Assembly: GCF_036226365.1 (NCBI RefSeq)
Contig: NZ_CP108462.1
Span: 2,046,001 to 2,110,000, forward strand
Reading direction: 5' to 3'
Origin: Streptomyces sp. NBC_01262
GTDB taxonomy: Bacteria > Actinomycetota > Actinomycetes > Streptomycetales > Streptomycetaceae
DNA: 64,000 nt
Made by a program: the position numbers and the translations under genes. The notes under the pieces are model-generated. The model saw only the letters and a list, made by a program, of their open reading frames with translations. It did not search any database and was not told the origin of the DNA. This document shows positions 34,701-43,131 of this stretch, one piece after another; positions within the stretch are counted from its first letter, which is position 1; the number at the start of each line of letters is the position of its first letter.

Positions 34701-35155
34701 CGGCGGAACCGGCTGTCCCGGAGGTCCTCCATGAGCACGGCGCAGAGCTGGTCGCGGCCCACCACCTCGCCGAAGATGCCACCCGCCGTCTCCACGAGCT
34801 CATGCGGGGCTTCCCGGGCCCTCTTCAGATACGCCCTGCGTACCCGGCTGAACCGGAAGAAGAGGTAGGCGACGGTGGCCAGGGAGATGGTGAGCAGGGG
34901 CATGAAGACGCTCTGGAGGACGGTGCAGGAGAAGGGGCTTTCGTCGCACTGTTCGTCGATCCAGTTCAGGGGTGACAGGAAGTGGTCATCCTTCCCGTGC
35001 ATGCCCGCCAGGGTGACAACGGCCATGCCCGCCAGAAACAGCAGGACCAGCGCTCCCAGAAAGGTCAGTACGAGCAACGGCACGTACCACCCGCTCTTGC
35101 GGACCCGCCACCTCCGGGCCTGCTCGTATCCCCGCTGCCTCAGCCGCCACGACAT
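31763..35155 (-). CDS. Membrane-anchored STAND/NACHT-like P-loop NTPase, about 1130 residues
   Basis: Two membrane helices come first (about 24-52 and 78-104), then a NACHT-like NTPase module: VVGRDQL lead-in, Walker A GGVGTGKTAL (158-167), Walker B IVILADGL (231-238) and sensor ITSRPHD (271-277). An all-helical region follows, then a charged coiled-coil stretch (KRELEERERQRHEEFKREVE) near residues 745-785, and a C-terminal helical part with several cysteines. STAND ATPases act as signal-triggered oligomerising switches, and bacterial members often function in phage defence or regulation; no effector nuclease or protease domain was recognised. I prefer ATG 35155 (MSWRLRQRG, AGGGG upstream) over 35224. 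The function is unknown. Confidence 0.85.
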   Translation of the reverse strand: MSWRLRQRGYEQARRWRVRKSGWYVPLLVLTFLGALVLLFLAGMAVVTLAGMHGKDDHFLSPLNWIDEQCDESPFSCTVLQSVFMPLLTISLATVAYLFFRFSRVRRAYLKRAREAPHELVETAGGIFGEVVGRDQLCAVLMEDLRDSRFRRAHVVVGGVGTGKTALVVLLTRQLARYNAVPVPLRLRGAEGELDFRQLAFERFSREVQGHIRSGAEGEKAWRRLCQQGRIVILADGLEEALTGETLAEERDTIIRLAIRRANDQGLPLIITSRPHDSLRGMEASLTELEPLSEEAALRYISSGDSLEDRQRLNWIVEKAGIAEAPTYLQIARELHEEGLLERAMPGRSEEEAVETRGGDRAALRFHLLDTWIKALISGRFRPELPLSQEERRAALHYLSALACAGLASDSSEVRFADVVDEQNLSRPRYPEIVRELMRRAEDSRLDIRLAAHWGARMGLVEIAGDRVRFQHSIIQAHLGSRFMNAVIHRDVPDEPREGFYFPAALEKPGRELLIAMVLYSRTSEGSCVHDQTPSTDAGGELWCPVAAARDLLLNAACRAQMTRGHLRASSDERVPGAGDASVHAQAFFGRTLHTNVLELYAAALEIDSMDAEPQQHRIAMRLCTAWPDLRARDPRTLRVAKSLLVSRFGEAMRGVARRATLRPAYLELFEIACQEPSYPIRVAIAQEIGAGGDAAFATLQPRLRGPQVVHGQRMERGNEQEVMLELYDGQQPELIAGQETRSHRQAEGEAARTKRELEERERQRHEEFKREVEEREAEEKEWRDNTMCAWLVPLLVGSVTTQRHQDTPYEFLESWVRRVGVPEQPDAPTLDLTLEVALAQGFKYAANRRHRHPHARPEAREYLSEQAWDMLKRSRFWFTRLTLLHALTLWDLPDGGTGPRPARGHGSDPAEQVRQWLALPAGERQHPFVEAAAELCVWALESRQPERFVWIDESGVAAHVGSQTASQGDDRKHQLWIPSSMGWSTLHRRAQQLLADVLLLLNLAERGDWPKDRLRRLQHTGRPDLPPCLTRDRSPLDPSRTIVRTAASQAGSNCRDDCAFELCPYPPKGLDGHRVELSQAFCRAQSTLLSRSGSPLHPDARWQRRTDIGELREFWEQMGQRAQDNTRPR

Positions 35156-35255
35156 ACCCCTGCCAACAGTCACCCTGTCACTGATTCCGTGGCAGCAGTG
35201 CTTTCGGTTACAGCCTGGTGACATTCACCCGCGCGGCGCAGTCCGCCAACACCCT

Positions 35256-35498
35256 TCACTCGTCCGAGCGGACTGCGTGATCCTCACCGCACCAGCACCG
35301 GGTCAGCGCCAGAGCGCCGAGCGCAGCCAACGCAAGGAGCACCGCGTACGTGGGCAGGTGCACCTGTACCAGGGGTGGCACGAGGGCTGTCAGCAGCGTC
35401 GTCAGCCGCCCGGCAGCACGTCGCAGGTGGTGCCCGTAAGGAGCGGAACGAATTCTTCCGAATTCCGGCCTTCGACCGTGCCGATCGTGAGTATTCAT
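35256..35498 (-). CDS. 80-residue membrane protein upstream of STAND gene
   Basis: Basic N-terminus (NTHDRHGRRPEF) and one or two hydrophobic segments (LTTLLTALVPPLV, then YAVLLALAALGALALTRCW), ending in CWCGEDHAVRSDE. ATG 35498 has GGAAGGG eight bases upstream. The gap to the NTPase start is about 100 bp, so the two may be co-transcribed. The function is unknown. Confidence 0.6.
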   Translation of the reverse strand: MNTHDRHGRRPEFGRIRSAPYGHHLRRAAGRLTTLLTALVPPLVQVHLPTYAVLLALAALGALALTRCWCGEDHAVRSDE

Positions 35499-35697
35499 TC
35501 CTTTGATCCCTTCCTGCCTCATTCGCCTCACGCGCCTTGAGCGACCATTGCCGAGTGATGACCTTCTCATCATGGAATCAATGGATCGTGTCGCCCGGCA
35601 GGGCTCACAAGGGGGCTCACGAATTGTGGGCAACGCTCGCGCAATCGCCATTCCGCTATGATGCGTCAAGTACCCGTGCGAGGGGAGCGTGGTGGCC

Positions 35698-37089
35698 ATG
35701 GCGGTGGAGAGGAGCTCTGGAGGTCGGGAGAACTCGCGGCTGGAGAACCTGATATCCGAGGCAGGTATCAGTCATAAACGACTGGCATACCGGCTCAACG
35801 AGAACTGCCTGGAGCGTGGCCTCAGGAGCGAGTACACGCACACTTCGGTGGCCAATTGGTGCCGTCGCGGAATGCGTCCCAGATGGCCGGTTCCTCAGGT
35901 TATCTGTACGGTTCTCGCGGAAACCCTGGGCAGGCCGGTGGACCCTTCGGAAATCGGCATGGAATGGTATGGAAAGGATGACCATGATGTGGGTCTGTCC
36001 TTTTCCAGGGATCAGCGGGAAGCTCTTACAGAAGCCCAGTCGTATTGGAGCGCCTTGAAGCGTCGGAATTTCCTCGCCTCCAGCCCGTTCGTCGCCTCCG
36101 CATTCTCGGAGCCGGTCACCCGCTGGCTGGTCAGCCCTACCGAGCCCATGACCGCCCAGCCCGGCCGGACCTCGGTCGGCCGGGCGCACATCGAGGAACT
36201 ACGGGAGGCGGCCGACTCGGCTCGGGTCTGGGACTCACGATTCGGCGGCTCGGGGTGGAAATCGCAGTCCCTCACGGCCTATCTCTACGAACGGGTCACC
36301 CCGCTGCTGCGCGGTCGATTCTCCGAGGGCGTCGGCCGTGATCTGTTCTCGGTTACGGCCGAGATGGCACGGCTCGCAGGGTGGACGGCATTCGACGCCG
36401 GCCAGCAGCATGCCGCTCAGCGGCACTACATTCAGTCGCTCCGGCTGGCCAAGGCGGGAGGCGACGCGAATCTCGGCTCCTACATCCTGTCCAGCATGGC
36501 GATGCAGGCGATGATGCGGGGCTTTACCTCGCAGGCCATCGACATGGCCCAAGGGGCGTACGAACGTGTCCCGTCCGCCGATCCCCGGGTCCTGGGCTTC
36601 GCCAAGCTCATCGAGGCACGAGCGCATGCCAGGGACGGGGACACCCGGTCGGCGTGCGGCTGCCTGGCCCTGGCCGAACGACTCCAGCAGTACGGCGAGG
36701 CCGAGGCCTCGGGGAGCCTCACCTGGATCGACTTCTTCACCCGGCAGCGGATCGTCACCGATGCCGCTGAGATCTTCCGTGACCTCGGCAATCCCAAGGC
36801 CACGTTCGCCTGGCACGCCATGGGGGAAATGCCCGGCGACGCTTTCGCCCGGTCACGTGGCATCCGGCTTTCGGTGCTGGCCAGCGCCTACGCACAGCAG
36901 GGCGAGCTGGAGCACAGCCTGCGGCTCGGCAGGACCTCGCTGCGCCTGTTCTCCCGGCTGCAGACAGTACGCGGCATCGACTACATCAAGATCTTCACCA
37001 ACTCACTGCGACCGTGGAACCGCGAGCCCGCCGTCGCCGGCTACCTCCGTGAAGTACGGACGTTGGCGACCCAGCCCACCCTCGCCTGA
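35698..37089 (+). CDS. XRE-TPR regulator (NsdA-like)
   Basis: About 463 residues. An N-terminal helix-turn-helix (about 10-75, LISEAGISHKRLAYRLNENC, then HTSVANWCRRGMRPR) is followed by a Tat-like stretch KRRNFLASSPFVASAF near 120, then TPR-type helices (MARLAGWTAFDAGQQHAAQRHY). This layout is typical of Streptomyces regulators related to NsdA, which control differentiation and antibiotic onset. ATG 35698 follows GGGGAG; in-frame GTGs at 35689 and 35692 are alternatives. TATGAT at 35657-35662 is a likely -10. The first 350 bases use visibly more A/T-ending codons than the neighbours. It is divergent from the STAND gene pair. Confidence 0.85.
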   Translation: MAVERSSGGRENSRLENLISEAGISHKRLAYRLNENCLERGLRSEYTHTSVANWCRRGMRPRWPVPQVICTVLAETLGRPVDPSEIGMEWYGKDDHDVGLSFSRDQREALTEAQSYWSALKRRNFLASSPFVASAFSEPVTRWLVSPTEPMTAQPGRTSVGRAHIEELREAADSARVWDSRFGGSGWKSQSLTAYLYERVTPLLRGRFSEGVGRDLFSVTAEMARLAGWTAFDAGQQHAAQRHYIQSLRLAKAGGDANLGSYILSSMAMQAMMRGFTSQAIDMAQGAYERVPSADPRVLGFAKLIEARAHARDGDTRSACGCLALAERLQQYGEAEASGSLTWIDFFTRQRIVTDAAEIFRDLGNPKATFAWHAMGEMPGDAFARSRGIRLSVLASAYAQQGELEHSLRLGRTSLRLFSRLQTVRGIDYIKIFTNSLRPWNREPAVAGYLREVRTLATQPTLA

Positions 37090-37159
37090 AAGACGTTCAG
37101 GGCCGGCCTCCGCCCCGGACCACGGTCTCGACGCTCGCCTGAGCGGATCGGAGGGCACG

Positions 37160-38230
37160 ATGCACCGACGCACATTTCTCACCGGCACCGGCGCGGCCGG
37201 TATTGCCGTGGCCGTACCACCGCGGACCGACGCCGCCGGTGATCACACCGGGGGCAAGGTCCCGGTGCCGGCCGCCGCACGCCGCATGCCGAGGGTCGGC
37301 AGTGGCGACGTGGCGGCGCTGTGTGACGCTGCCGAGGCCGTCCGGCACGCCGACTCGCGCTACGGCGGCGGCAGTGAGGATTCCCAGTCGGCCGCCTCGC
37401 TGCTCGTGTCGGAGGCGGCTCCTCTGCTCGGCGGCGACTGCACGCCCGTCGTCGAGCGTGCCCTGTGTTCCGTGGCCGCTGAAATCGCGCGGCTGGCCGG
37501 ATGGGCGGCCTTCGACATAGGTCGTCACCGCATCGCACGCGGCTACTTCCGGCAGGCTCTGTACCTGGCCCAGGCGGGCGGCGACGAGCCTCTGGGCGCT
37601 TACGTCCTGGCGACCATGGCGTTGCAGGCCATGTTGGGCGGCCAGGCGGCGGACGCGCTGGACATGACCGCTGGCGCGGACCGCAAGGCAGAACGGGCGC
37701 CGCGGGTGAGGGCGTTCGTGTGTCTGGTCGAGGCGCGCGCCCATGCCCGGCAGGGCGCTCACCGGGCCGCCTCGGCCGCACTCGCGGCCTCCGAGGTTCT
37801 TCTGGACCGGGCCGCCGCCGGAGCCGGGCACGATCCCCGGTGGATCGACTTCTTCACTCCCGCGCGGCTGGCCGCGGACGCCACCGAGATCTACCGGGAC
37901 CTTCGGAATCCGCGCTCATGCTTTTTCTGGGACGCGCAGGCCGCCGTTATGGCCCCCAGTGACTTCACCCGCTCGGTCGGCATGCGGCTGGCGGTCGTCG
38001 GCTCCGCCCGCGTTCAGGCCGGGGATCTCGATCAGGCACTGGCGCTGGGCCACCGCTCCGCGGATATCCTCAACGGCGTCGACTCCCGACGAGCACAGGA
38101 CTATCTGCGCACCCTCGCCGCCGCCCTCTCTCCCTGGCACGGCGATCCCGCAGTCCGGACCTTCCTTGCCCGCATCCGCCCGGTCCCGGGCATCGTTCCG
38201 GGGGACAGCGGCGTACCCGGCAGGGCCTAG
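37160..38230 (+). CDS. HTH-less TPR paralog starting at a Tat-like motif
   Basis: 356 residues. The N-terminus MHRRTFLTGTGAAGIAVAVP resembles a Tat signal, but it aligns with the internal KRRNFLASSPF stretch of the upstream regulator, and the rest is clearly paralogous: AEIARLAGWAAFDIGRHRIA against AEMARLAGWTAFDAGQQHAA, and WIDFFTPARLAADATEIYRDL against WIDFFTRQRIVTDAAEIFRDL. It therefore looks like the regulator without its DNA-binding domain. ATG 37160 has GGAGGG upstream. It is 70 bp downstream of the regulator and probably in the same operon. Whether it is exported or cytoplasmic is open. Confidence 0.85.
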   Translation: MHRRTFLTGTGAAGIAVAVPPRTDAAGDHTGGKVPVPAAARRMPRVGSGDVAALCDAAEAVRHADSRYGGGSEDSQSAASLLVSEAAPLLGGDCTPVVERALCSVAAEIARLAGWAAFDIGRHRIARGYFRQALYLAQAGGDEPLGAYVLATMALQAMLGGQAADALDMTAGADRKAERAPRVRAFVCLVEARAHARQGAHRAASAALAASEVLLDRAAAGAGHDPRWIDFFTPARLAADATEIYRDLRNPRSCFFWDAQAAVMAPSDFTRSVGMRLAVVGSARVQAGDLDQALALGHRSADILNGVDSRRAQDYLRTLAAALSPWHGDPAVRTFLARIRPVPGIVPGDSGVPGRA

Positions 38231-38240
38231 GCTCCCGTTC

Positions 38241-39134
38241 ATGAGCCGACCGCCGAGTCTCACACTCCCTCAGCACGCCCGTGCGTACCGCATGAAAACG
38301 GCCCGCGGCTCCTTCGCGGTCCTCGATTGCCCGCCCTGCCACGGCACGGACCCGCTCGGCACGGTACTGATGGTGCCCGGGTTCATCGGCAGCAAGGAGG
38401 ACTTCATGCCGCTGCTCGGGCCGCTGTCCGCCGCAGGGTACCGAGGGGTCGCGGTCGACGGCCGGGGGCAGTACGAAAGCGGTGGGCCCGCTGACGAAGG
38501 TGCTTACGCACAGCTGGAGTTGGCAGCCGACGTGGTGGCCCAGACCGTTGCGCTCGGCGACGGGCCTGTCCATCTGCTCGGCCATTCGACGGGCGGCCTG
38601 ACGGCGCGGGCGGCCGTACTGCACACCTGGCCCTCCGCGCAGCCCTGGGCGTCGCTCACCCTGATGAGTTCGGGCCCCGCAGCGATCGAGGAAGGACAGC
38701 AGGCCCGGATCAGGTTGCTCGGCGAGGTCCTCCCGATCCTGGGGAAGGAGGCGGTCTGGCGGGAAATGCAGAAGCTGGAGGAACGAGCCGAGGCGCCGCC
38801 AGAGGTGGCAGCCTTCCTCCACCGCCGCTGGGTGACCACCAGGGACGCCCAGTTGCTCGCCACCGGCCGTCAACTCATCGACGAGCCCGACAGGGTGGCC
38901 GAACTTGCCGCAGTGCCGCTGCCCATCCTCGTCCTCTCCGGCACCTCGGACTACGCCTGGCCCGTCCCATGGCAGGACGACATGGCGCGGCGCCTGGCGG
39001 CCCGCCGAGTCGTGATCCCGGGCTGCGACCACTCACCCAGTGTCGAGGACCCGGGCGCGACCGCCCAGGCCCTTGTCGCATTCTGGCGGTCCGTAGCTGC
39101 CGAACTCGAAGAGGTCGCTCTCGCCGCTCCTTGA
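38241..39134 (+). CDS. Alpha/beta hydrolase
   Basis: 297 residues with the complete triad: Ser in GHSTGG, Asp in SGTSDYAW and His in GCDHSPSVED. The oxyanion region is VPGFIGSKEDF. It starts 10 bp after the TPR paralog and is very likely in the same operon. No signal peptide. The substrate is unknown; the sequence is close to lipase/esterase- and haloperoxidase-like hydrolases. ATG 38241 is used; ATG 38292 (MKTARGSF) is a possible shorter start. Confidence 0.88.
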   Translation: MSRPPSLTLPQHARAYRMKTARGSFAVLDCPPCHGTDPLGTVLMVPGFIGSKEDFMPLLGPLSAAGYRGVAVDGRGQYESGGPADEGAYAQLELAADVVAQTVALGDGPVHLLGHSTGGLTARAAVLHTWPSAQPWASLTLMSSGPAAIEEGQQARIRLLGEVLPILGKEAVWREMQKLEERAEAPPEVAAFLHRRWVTTRDAQLLATGRQLIDEPDRVAELAAVPLPILVLSGTSDYAWPVPWQDDMARRLAARRVVIPGCDHSPSVEDPGATAQALVAFWRSVAAELEEVALAAP

Positions 39135-39196
39135 CGTCAGATCGCGAGTGCGAGGAGCCGCTCCACCTGAACGGCTCGCTCCATGCCACCCCCGCC

Positions 39197-40309
39197 CTAG
39201 CCCGGGCTGAAGGTGATCACCGGGGTGTAGTGGGTTCCGGCGTTGAATTCCACCCGTTGAGTGCCGGTGGGTGAGCCGATCCCGCTCAGCGGCAGCGTCC
39301 AGGTGTACTTGGAGCCGCTGACCGTGCCGGTGGGATTGGGTGTGACCGCGGTCCATTTCCAGCTGGTCGACCGGCTGCGGTAGAGGACGCCGTTTTCGAT
39401 CATGTAGTCGGCGCCGAGGGCCGAGGGCGACGGATAGGGAAGCTGGTAGCCGGTCGCGGTGTCGCCGTCGGTGTTGAAGAAGGCGTGGTAGAAGCTCTCC
39501 GAGGTGTTGAAGGACGCCTTGAGGGTGAGGGTTCCGGAGGACGCGCAGGCGGAGTAGCCGGTGATGGCGCCCGAGCCTGTGGTGCGCGCGCAGGCGGTGG
39601 CGTCATCGCTGCCGGAGCCGGTCGTGCCGGTTTCGCCGGTCGAGTCCTTCACCTGTGAATCGTCGGCGGCGGCCGTGGTCCGATCCGACGTAGCGGTGGC
39701 GGACCCCGTGGGTGACGTGTGAGCCGACGGGTGTGTCAGCGCCTTGCCCGTGGTGGACACCGACGGGGTCGGCGACGCGGAGGCGGAGGCCGCGCCGGCT
39801 CCGGCGGGCGGCTGGGGGGAGTCGGTGACGCTCCCGCCGGGCCTGTCCCCGCTCGCGGTGTCGCCGGCTTTGCCGCCGTCTCGCAGGAGCACTCCTACGA
39901 CGAGGGCGCCGGCGACCAGCAGGAGGCTCGTCGCTCCGGCGGCGAGCGCCAGTTTGCGCCGCCCGGTCCGGCGGGGCGCCGGTGCCTCCTCGGCGACCGG
40001 CACCGGATCGGAGGGGGCCACGGGCTCTCGTCGGCGCCAGGCCCAGTCGGCGGGCGGGGAAGGCTCGGGGGGACGACGCGGAGCGGACGTCGGGGGCCGC
40101 CTGGTCATACGGCTGGGCAGTGGGGGCGGTGCGGAACGGACCTGCCCTTGCGGAGCGGCAGCGGGCCCGGCCGACGCCGACGCCGGCTTCCCCTTCGGCA
40201 CCCGCTTGGGCAGTGCGGGCGGCGCGGACTCAGCGCCTGCCGGCTCCTGCTCTGGCTTCCCCTTTGGTAACCAGCTGGGCATCCTGTCCTGTTCTCTTTT
40301 CTTTGTCAC
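39197..40309 (-). CDS. Membrane-anchored hypothetical protein with extracellular Ser/Thr-rich region
   Basis: 370 residues. The cytoplasmic N-terminus (1-110) is Pro/Arg/Lys-rich with a repeated PKGKP-like element. There is one membrane helix (about 117-140, LALAAGATSLLLVAGALVVGV), a disordered Thr/Ser/Gly linker, and a C-terminal 130-residue domain (GSGAITGYSACASSGTLTL, SFYHAFFNTDGDTATGYQL) that looks like a carbohydrate- or surface-associated beta domain. I do not recognise a family. It is in tandem with another anchored protein on the same strand. Confidence 0.72.
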   Translation of the reverse strand: MTKKREQDRMPSWLPKGKPEQEPAGAESAPPALPKRVPKGKPASASAGPAAAPQGQVRSAPPPLPSRMTRRPPTSAPRRPPEPSPPADWAWRRREPVAPSDPVPVAEEAPAPRRTGRRKLALAAGATSLLLVAGALVVGVLLRDGGKAGDTASGDRPGGSVTDSPQPPAGAGAASASASPTPSVSTTGKALTHPSAHTSPTGSATATSDRTTAAADDSQVKDSTGETGTTGSGSDDATACARTTGSGAITGYSACASSGTLTLKASFNTSESFYHAFFNTDGDTATGYQLPYPSPSALGADYMIENGVLYRSRSTSWKWTAVTPNPTGTVSGSKYTWTLPLSGIGSPTGTQRVEFNAGTHYTPVITFSPG

Positions 40310-40345
40310 CAGGAGCGAAGTGCGCCGAACATACCAGCGAACACG

Positions 40346-41320
40346 TCAACCGAAGGCGTTGACGCCGTCGTTCGTCTGCGGCTCGGCGGTCTGCCACTGC
40401 CGGGGGTCCAGCAGACGGGTCCGCTCCGCGATCCGGTGCAGGGCGGCGATCGCGGCGTCGGTGAGGGGCGCACCGCTGTACCCGACGTACGCCACCACAC
40501 CGGGCGCCGGTTCCCAGGCCAGCAGGCCGTCGCCGATCAGGGTGGAGGTGACGACGGCGGGCTTGCCGCGCACCGTGCCGGCCGCTCGGGCCCCCGCGAC
40601 GTAGAGCTGGTCCTCGAAGCCGCCGCAGCGGACGACGCCGGTGAACGTCACCCCGGAGGAGAGCGCCGCCGCCTCCCCGACGCTGTCCGTGCCGTAGCGG
40701 ATCTCACGCATGTCGCGGGCCCGTGCCGTGCCGGCCGCCGTCACCGAGAGCCCGGACGGCGCTTCGACCTCGGGCCGGCCGGCCGTGACGGTCGTCGCGG
40801 CGGCGATCCTGAGCAGTTCGGCCTTCGGCAGATCACCCCGGACCCGCGCGTAGCCGCCACCGATCGGCCAGGTGATCTGACCGGCCGTCACCGTACGCCC
40901 CGAGGCGGGCGCGGCCACCGGGAACGTCACCACCGCGCTGTGCCTGCCCAGTGACCCGTCGTGCCGCCGTACGGTCACCGTCCACGGGCCCGAGCCGGAG
41001 GCGCGGTCCCGCTGGTCCCATGCCGAACCCCGTTTCAGGGCCGCCCACTTGATCACCAGGCCGGGAGTCTGCGCCGGTGCGACGGCGGCGTCCGGGCCCT
41101 CCGGGAAGACGATGGCGGACGCGGACGACGCCGACGAGGCGCGCGCCGGGGCCGCCCGGCTCGGCTCGCCCGGACCGCGCAACGTCACGATGCCGCCGGC
41201 GAGGAGCGCGGCGGCGCCCGCGGTCACCCCGACCGCGGTCATCCAGCGCCGCGGCTTCCAACTCGGCCGCCACCTGGGCCACCTGGGCCCTTCCGGGCCG
41301 CTGCTGAGAATCTCCCCCAT
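40346..41320 (-). CDS. Anchored extracellular hypothetical protein
   Basis: 324 residues: short basic N-terminus, one membrane helix (about 27-47, MTAVGVTAGAAALLAGGIVTL), Ala/Ser-rich linker, then an extracellular domain with VVRCGGFEDQLYVAGARAAG and GVVAYVGYSGAPLTDAAIAALHRIAERTRL, shown in part. No family was recognised. Only 36 bp separate it from the downstream anchored protein gene, so the two are probably one operon with related surface roles. Confidence 0.7.
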   Translation of the reverse strand: MGEILSSGPEGPRWPRWRPSWKPRRWMTAVGVTAGAAALLAGGIVTLRGPGEPSRAAPARASSASSASAIVFPEGPDAAVAPAQTPGLVIKWAALKRGSAWDQRDRASGSGPWTVTVRRHDGSLGRHSAVVTFPVAAPASGRTVTAGQITWPIGGGYARVRGDLPKAELLRIAAATTVTAGRPEVEAPSGLSVTAAGTARARDMREIRYGTDSVGEAAALSSGVTFTGVVRCGGFEDQLYVAGARAAGTVRGKPAVVTSTLIGDGLLAWEPAPGVVAYVGYSGAPLTDAAIAALHRIAERTRLLDPRQWQTAEPQTNDGVNAFG

Positions 41321-41600
41321 ACGGGCAAGTCTTCACCGCCCGCGGTCCGGCTGTAGGGCACGAGCCGTAAACCGCCGTACGAGAGCGGCCGGTGCCGTAG
41401 CCTGACGCGCTGCCGTCGACACCTCGTGGCGCCGCCGCATGCCGCCCGTGCTCTCGCGGTTACTCGCCGCTTCCCCCTGTGTCGAGGGTCAAACAAGATC
41501 CCATAAGAGATTCACAGTCTCATTGAACACACCTGCCACCACAGCCGTATTGAGCGGGAAGTAGGGGCCATTGGTACTAGGTCAGTAACGAGGAGTCCAG
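41321..41600. promoter_or_regulatory. 280-bp upstream region of DUF1996 gene
   Basis: No gene was seen. A TTGAGC at 41550-41555 with TACTAG/TAGGTC about 19-22 bases on could form a promoter, but the match is weak. Confidence 0.25.
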
Positions 41601-43049
41601 ATGTCGCACGCCGTTCCGGGCCTGTATCGCCGGCGGATCATCATTGCCAGCGCAGTCGCAGGCGCAGTGTGCGCCGTCGCGATAGTGGGCAACGCCATGG
41701 CGGGCCAGAGCTCGACCACCAACGCGACCACGAAGTCGGCCACAAACGCGGCGGGCCAGCAGATCGTCTGCCCGGCCGTCGCACCCTCGCTGCCGGCGAT
41801 CCCGGCCTCGGCCAAGGCCGAGGTGGACCGCAATCTCGCGCTGCTGGATACGCAGATCGCCGAGGCCAACCAGAGGCTCATCAGCACTCAGGGCCAAGGT
41901 GGCGCGAACTTCGTCAACAACGCCATCCTCGGCCCGCTGAAGGACAAGCGGGTCTCCACCATCGACCGGATCGCCATCGCGATCGGCCGCACCGCGGCCA
42001 AGCCGGCCGGGCTGGACTCTCTCGCCGCGTGCAGCCTGTCCACGGCGAGCGCCTCGGCGAATCCGTCGGCCGTCGCCTCTTCCCCGGCCGCGTCCGCGTC
42101 CGCTTCCGCGACCAACGCGGCGGGCCAGGGCCAGAACCAGGCAGGGGGCGTGAACCGCACGAACGGCCCGCAGGTGGCCGACTTCGTCGACATCACCAAG
42201 GTCGCGCCGAACGTGCTGCAGAAGCCCCAGGTCCAGGCCGCCGGCTCCAAGGGCACCTTCACCTCACGCTGTGGTGTGAACAAGCAGGGCCAGCACAACT
42301 CCGACAACGTGATCGTGGCCCCGGGTGTCGTCAACGGCGCCCACCACATCCACGACTACGTCGGCAACAAGGACGTCAGCGGCGCCTCGACCAACGAGTC
42401 GCTGATCGCCCAGGGCACCTCGTGCACCAACGGCGACCAGTCCGCCTACTACTGGCCTGTCGTCCGTGACCTCACCAAGGTCGGCGCCGACGCGAACCTG
42501 GCCCAGGGCGGCGGTGGCGAGGGCAACATCGGCGCGATCCTCGTGCCCACCAGCGCCACCATCACCTACAAGGGCAACGCGTCCTCCAAGGTGACCGCGA
42601 TGCCGCAGTTCCTGCGGATCATCACCGGTGACGCCAAGACGCTCACGAACGGCCTCGGCAACGCCAACGCCCACTGGAGCTGCACCGGCTTCGAGAGCAG
42701 GGTCCAGCTCACCGAGCAGTACCCGCTCTGCCCCAGCGGCAGCAAGGTCGTCCGTACCTTCGAGTTCCAGAGCTGCTGGGACGGCAAGAACATCGACAGC
42801 GCCAACCACCGCAGCCACGTCGCCTTCCCCGACAAGGCCTCGGACGTCTGCCCGGTCGGTTTCGTCGCCATCCCGAAGCTGACGATGCGCCTCACCTACA
42901 AGGTGCCGGCCGGCCCGAACTACGCGGTTGACGGCTTCGTGGAGCAGCAGCACAAGGCGAGCACCGACCACGACGACTTCATCGAGGTCATGAGCGCCAA
43001 GCTGGCGAGCAAGGTCGCGAGCTGCATCAACAGCGCCAAGCGCTGCTGA
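41601..43049 (+). CDS. Secreted DUF1996 protein
   Basis: 482 residues. A signal peptide (about 1-35, RRRIIIASAVAGAVCAVAIVG) is followed by a helical segment, an Ala/Ser-rich linker and the DUF1996 domain from about 190: TSRCGVNKQGQHNSDNVIVAPG, HHIHDYVGNKDVSG, SCWDGKNIDSANHRSHVAF and GFVAIPKLTMRLTYKVP. DUF1996 occurs in fungal and actinobacterial secreted proteins; the conserved His/Asp/Cys suggest metal binding, but no activity is established. ATG 41601 follows GAGGAG. It ends in a strong terminator. Confidence 0.85.
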   Translation: MSHAVPGLYRRRIIIASAVAGAVCAVAIVGNAMAGQSSTTNATTKSATNAAGQQIVCPAVAPSLPAIPASAKAEVDRNLALLDTQIAEANQRLISTQGQGGANFVNNAILGPLKDKRVSTIDRIAIAIGRTAAKPAGLDSLAACSLSTASASANPSAVASSPAASASASATNAAGQGQNQAGGVNRTNGPQVADFVDITKVAPNVLQKPQVQAAGSKGTFTSRCGVNKQGQHNSDNVIVAPGVVNGAHHIHDYVGNKDVSGASTNESLIAQGTSCTNGDQSAYYWPVVRDLTKVGADANLAQGGGGEGNIGAILVPTSATITYKGNASSKVTAMPQFLRIITGDAKTLTNGLGNANAHWSCTGFESRVQLTEQYPLCPSGSKVVRTFEFQSCWDGKNIDSANHRSHVAFPDKASDVCPVGFVAIPKLTMRLTYKVPAGPNYAVDGFVEQQHKASTDHDDFIEVMSAKLASKVASCINSAKRC

Positions 43050-43076
43050 CCTGACCGACCGCACCACTATCCGCCG

Positions 43077-43111
43077 CCGGGCGGGCAGGGCTTCCCGCCC
43101 TGCCCGCCCGG
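43077..43111. terminator. 15-bp perfect terminator after DUF1996 gene
   Basis: CCGGGCGGGCAGGGC (43077-43091) pairs with GCCCTGCCCGCCCGG (43097-43111), followed by TTGTGTTT. This is the most canonical terminator in the window because it has a partial U-tract. Confidence 0.85.
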
Positions 43112-43131
43112 TTGTGTTTAGCCTTGCCCGT

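Noticed and set aside
37160..37219. Classical Tat signal peptide on the second TPR protein
   Set aside because: The motif aligns with an internal segment of the cytoplasmic regulator and the hydrophobic stretch is short, so export is not assumed.
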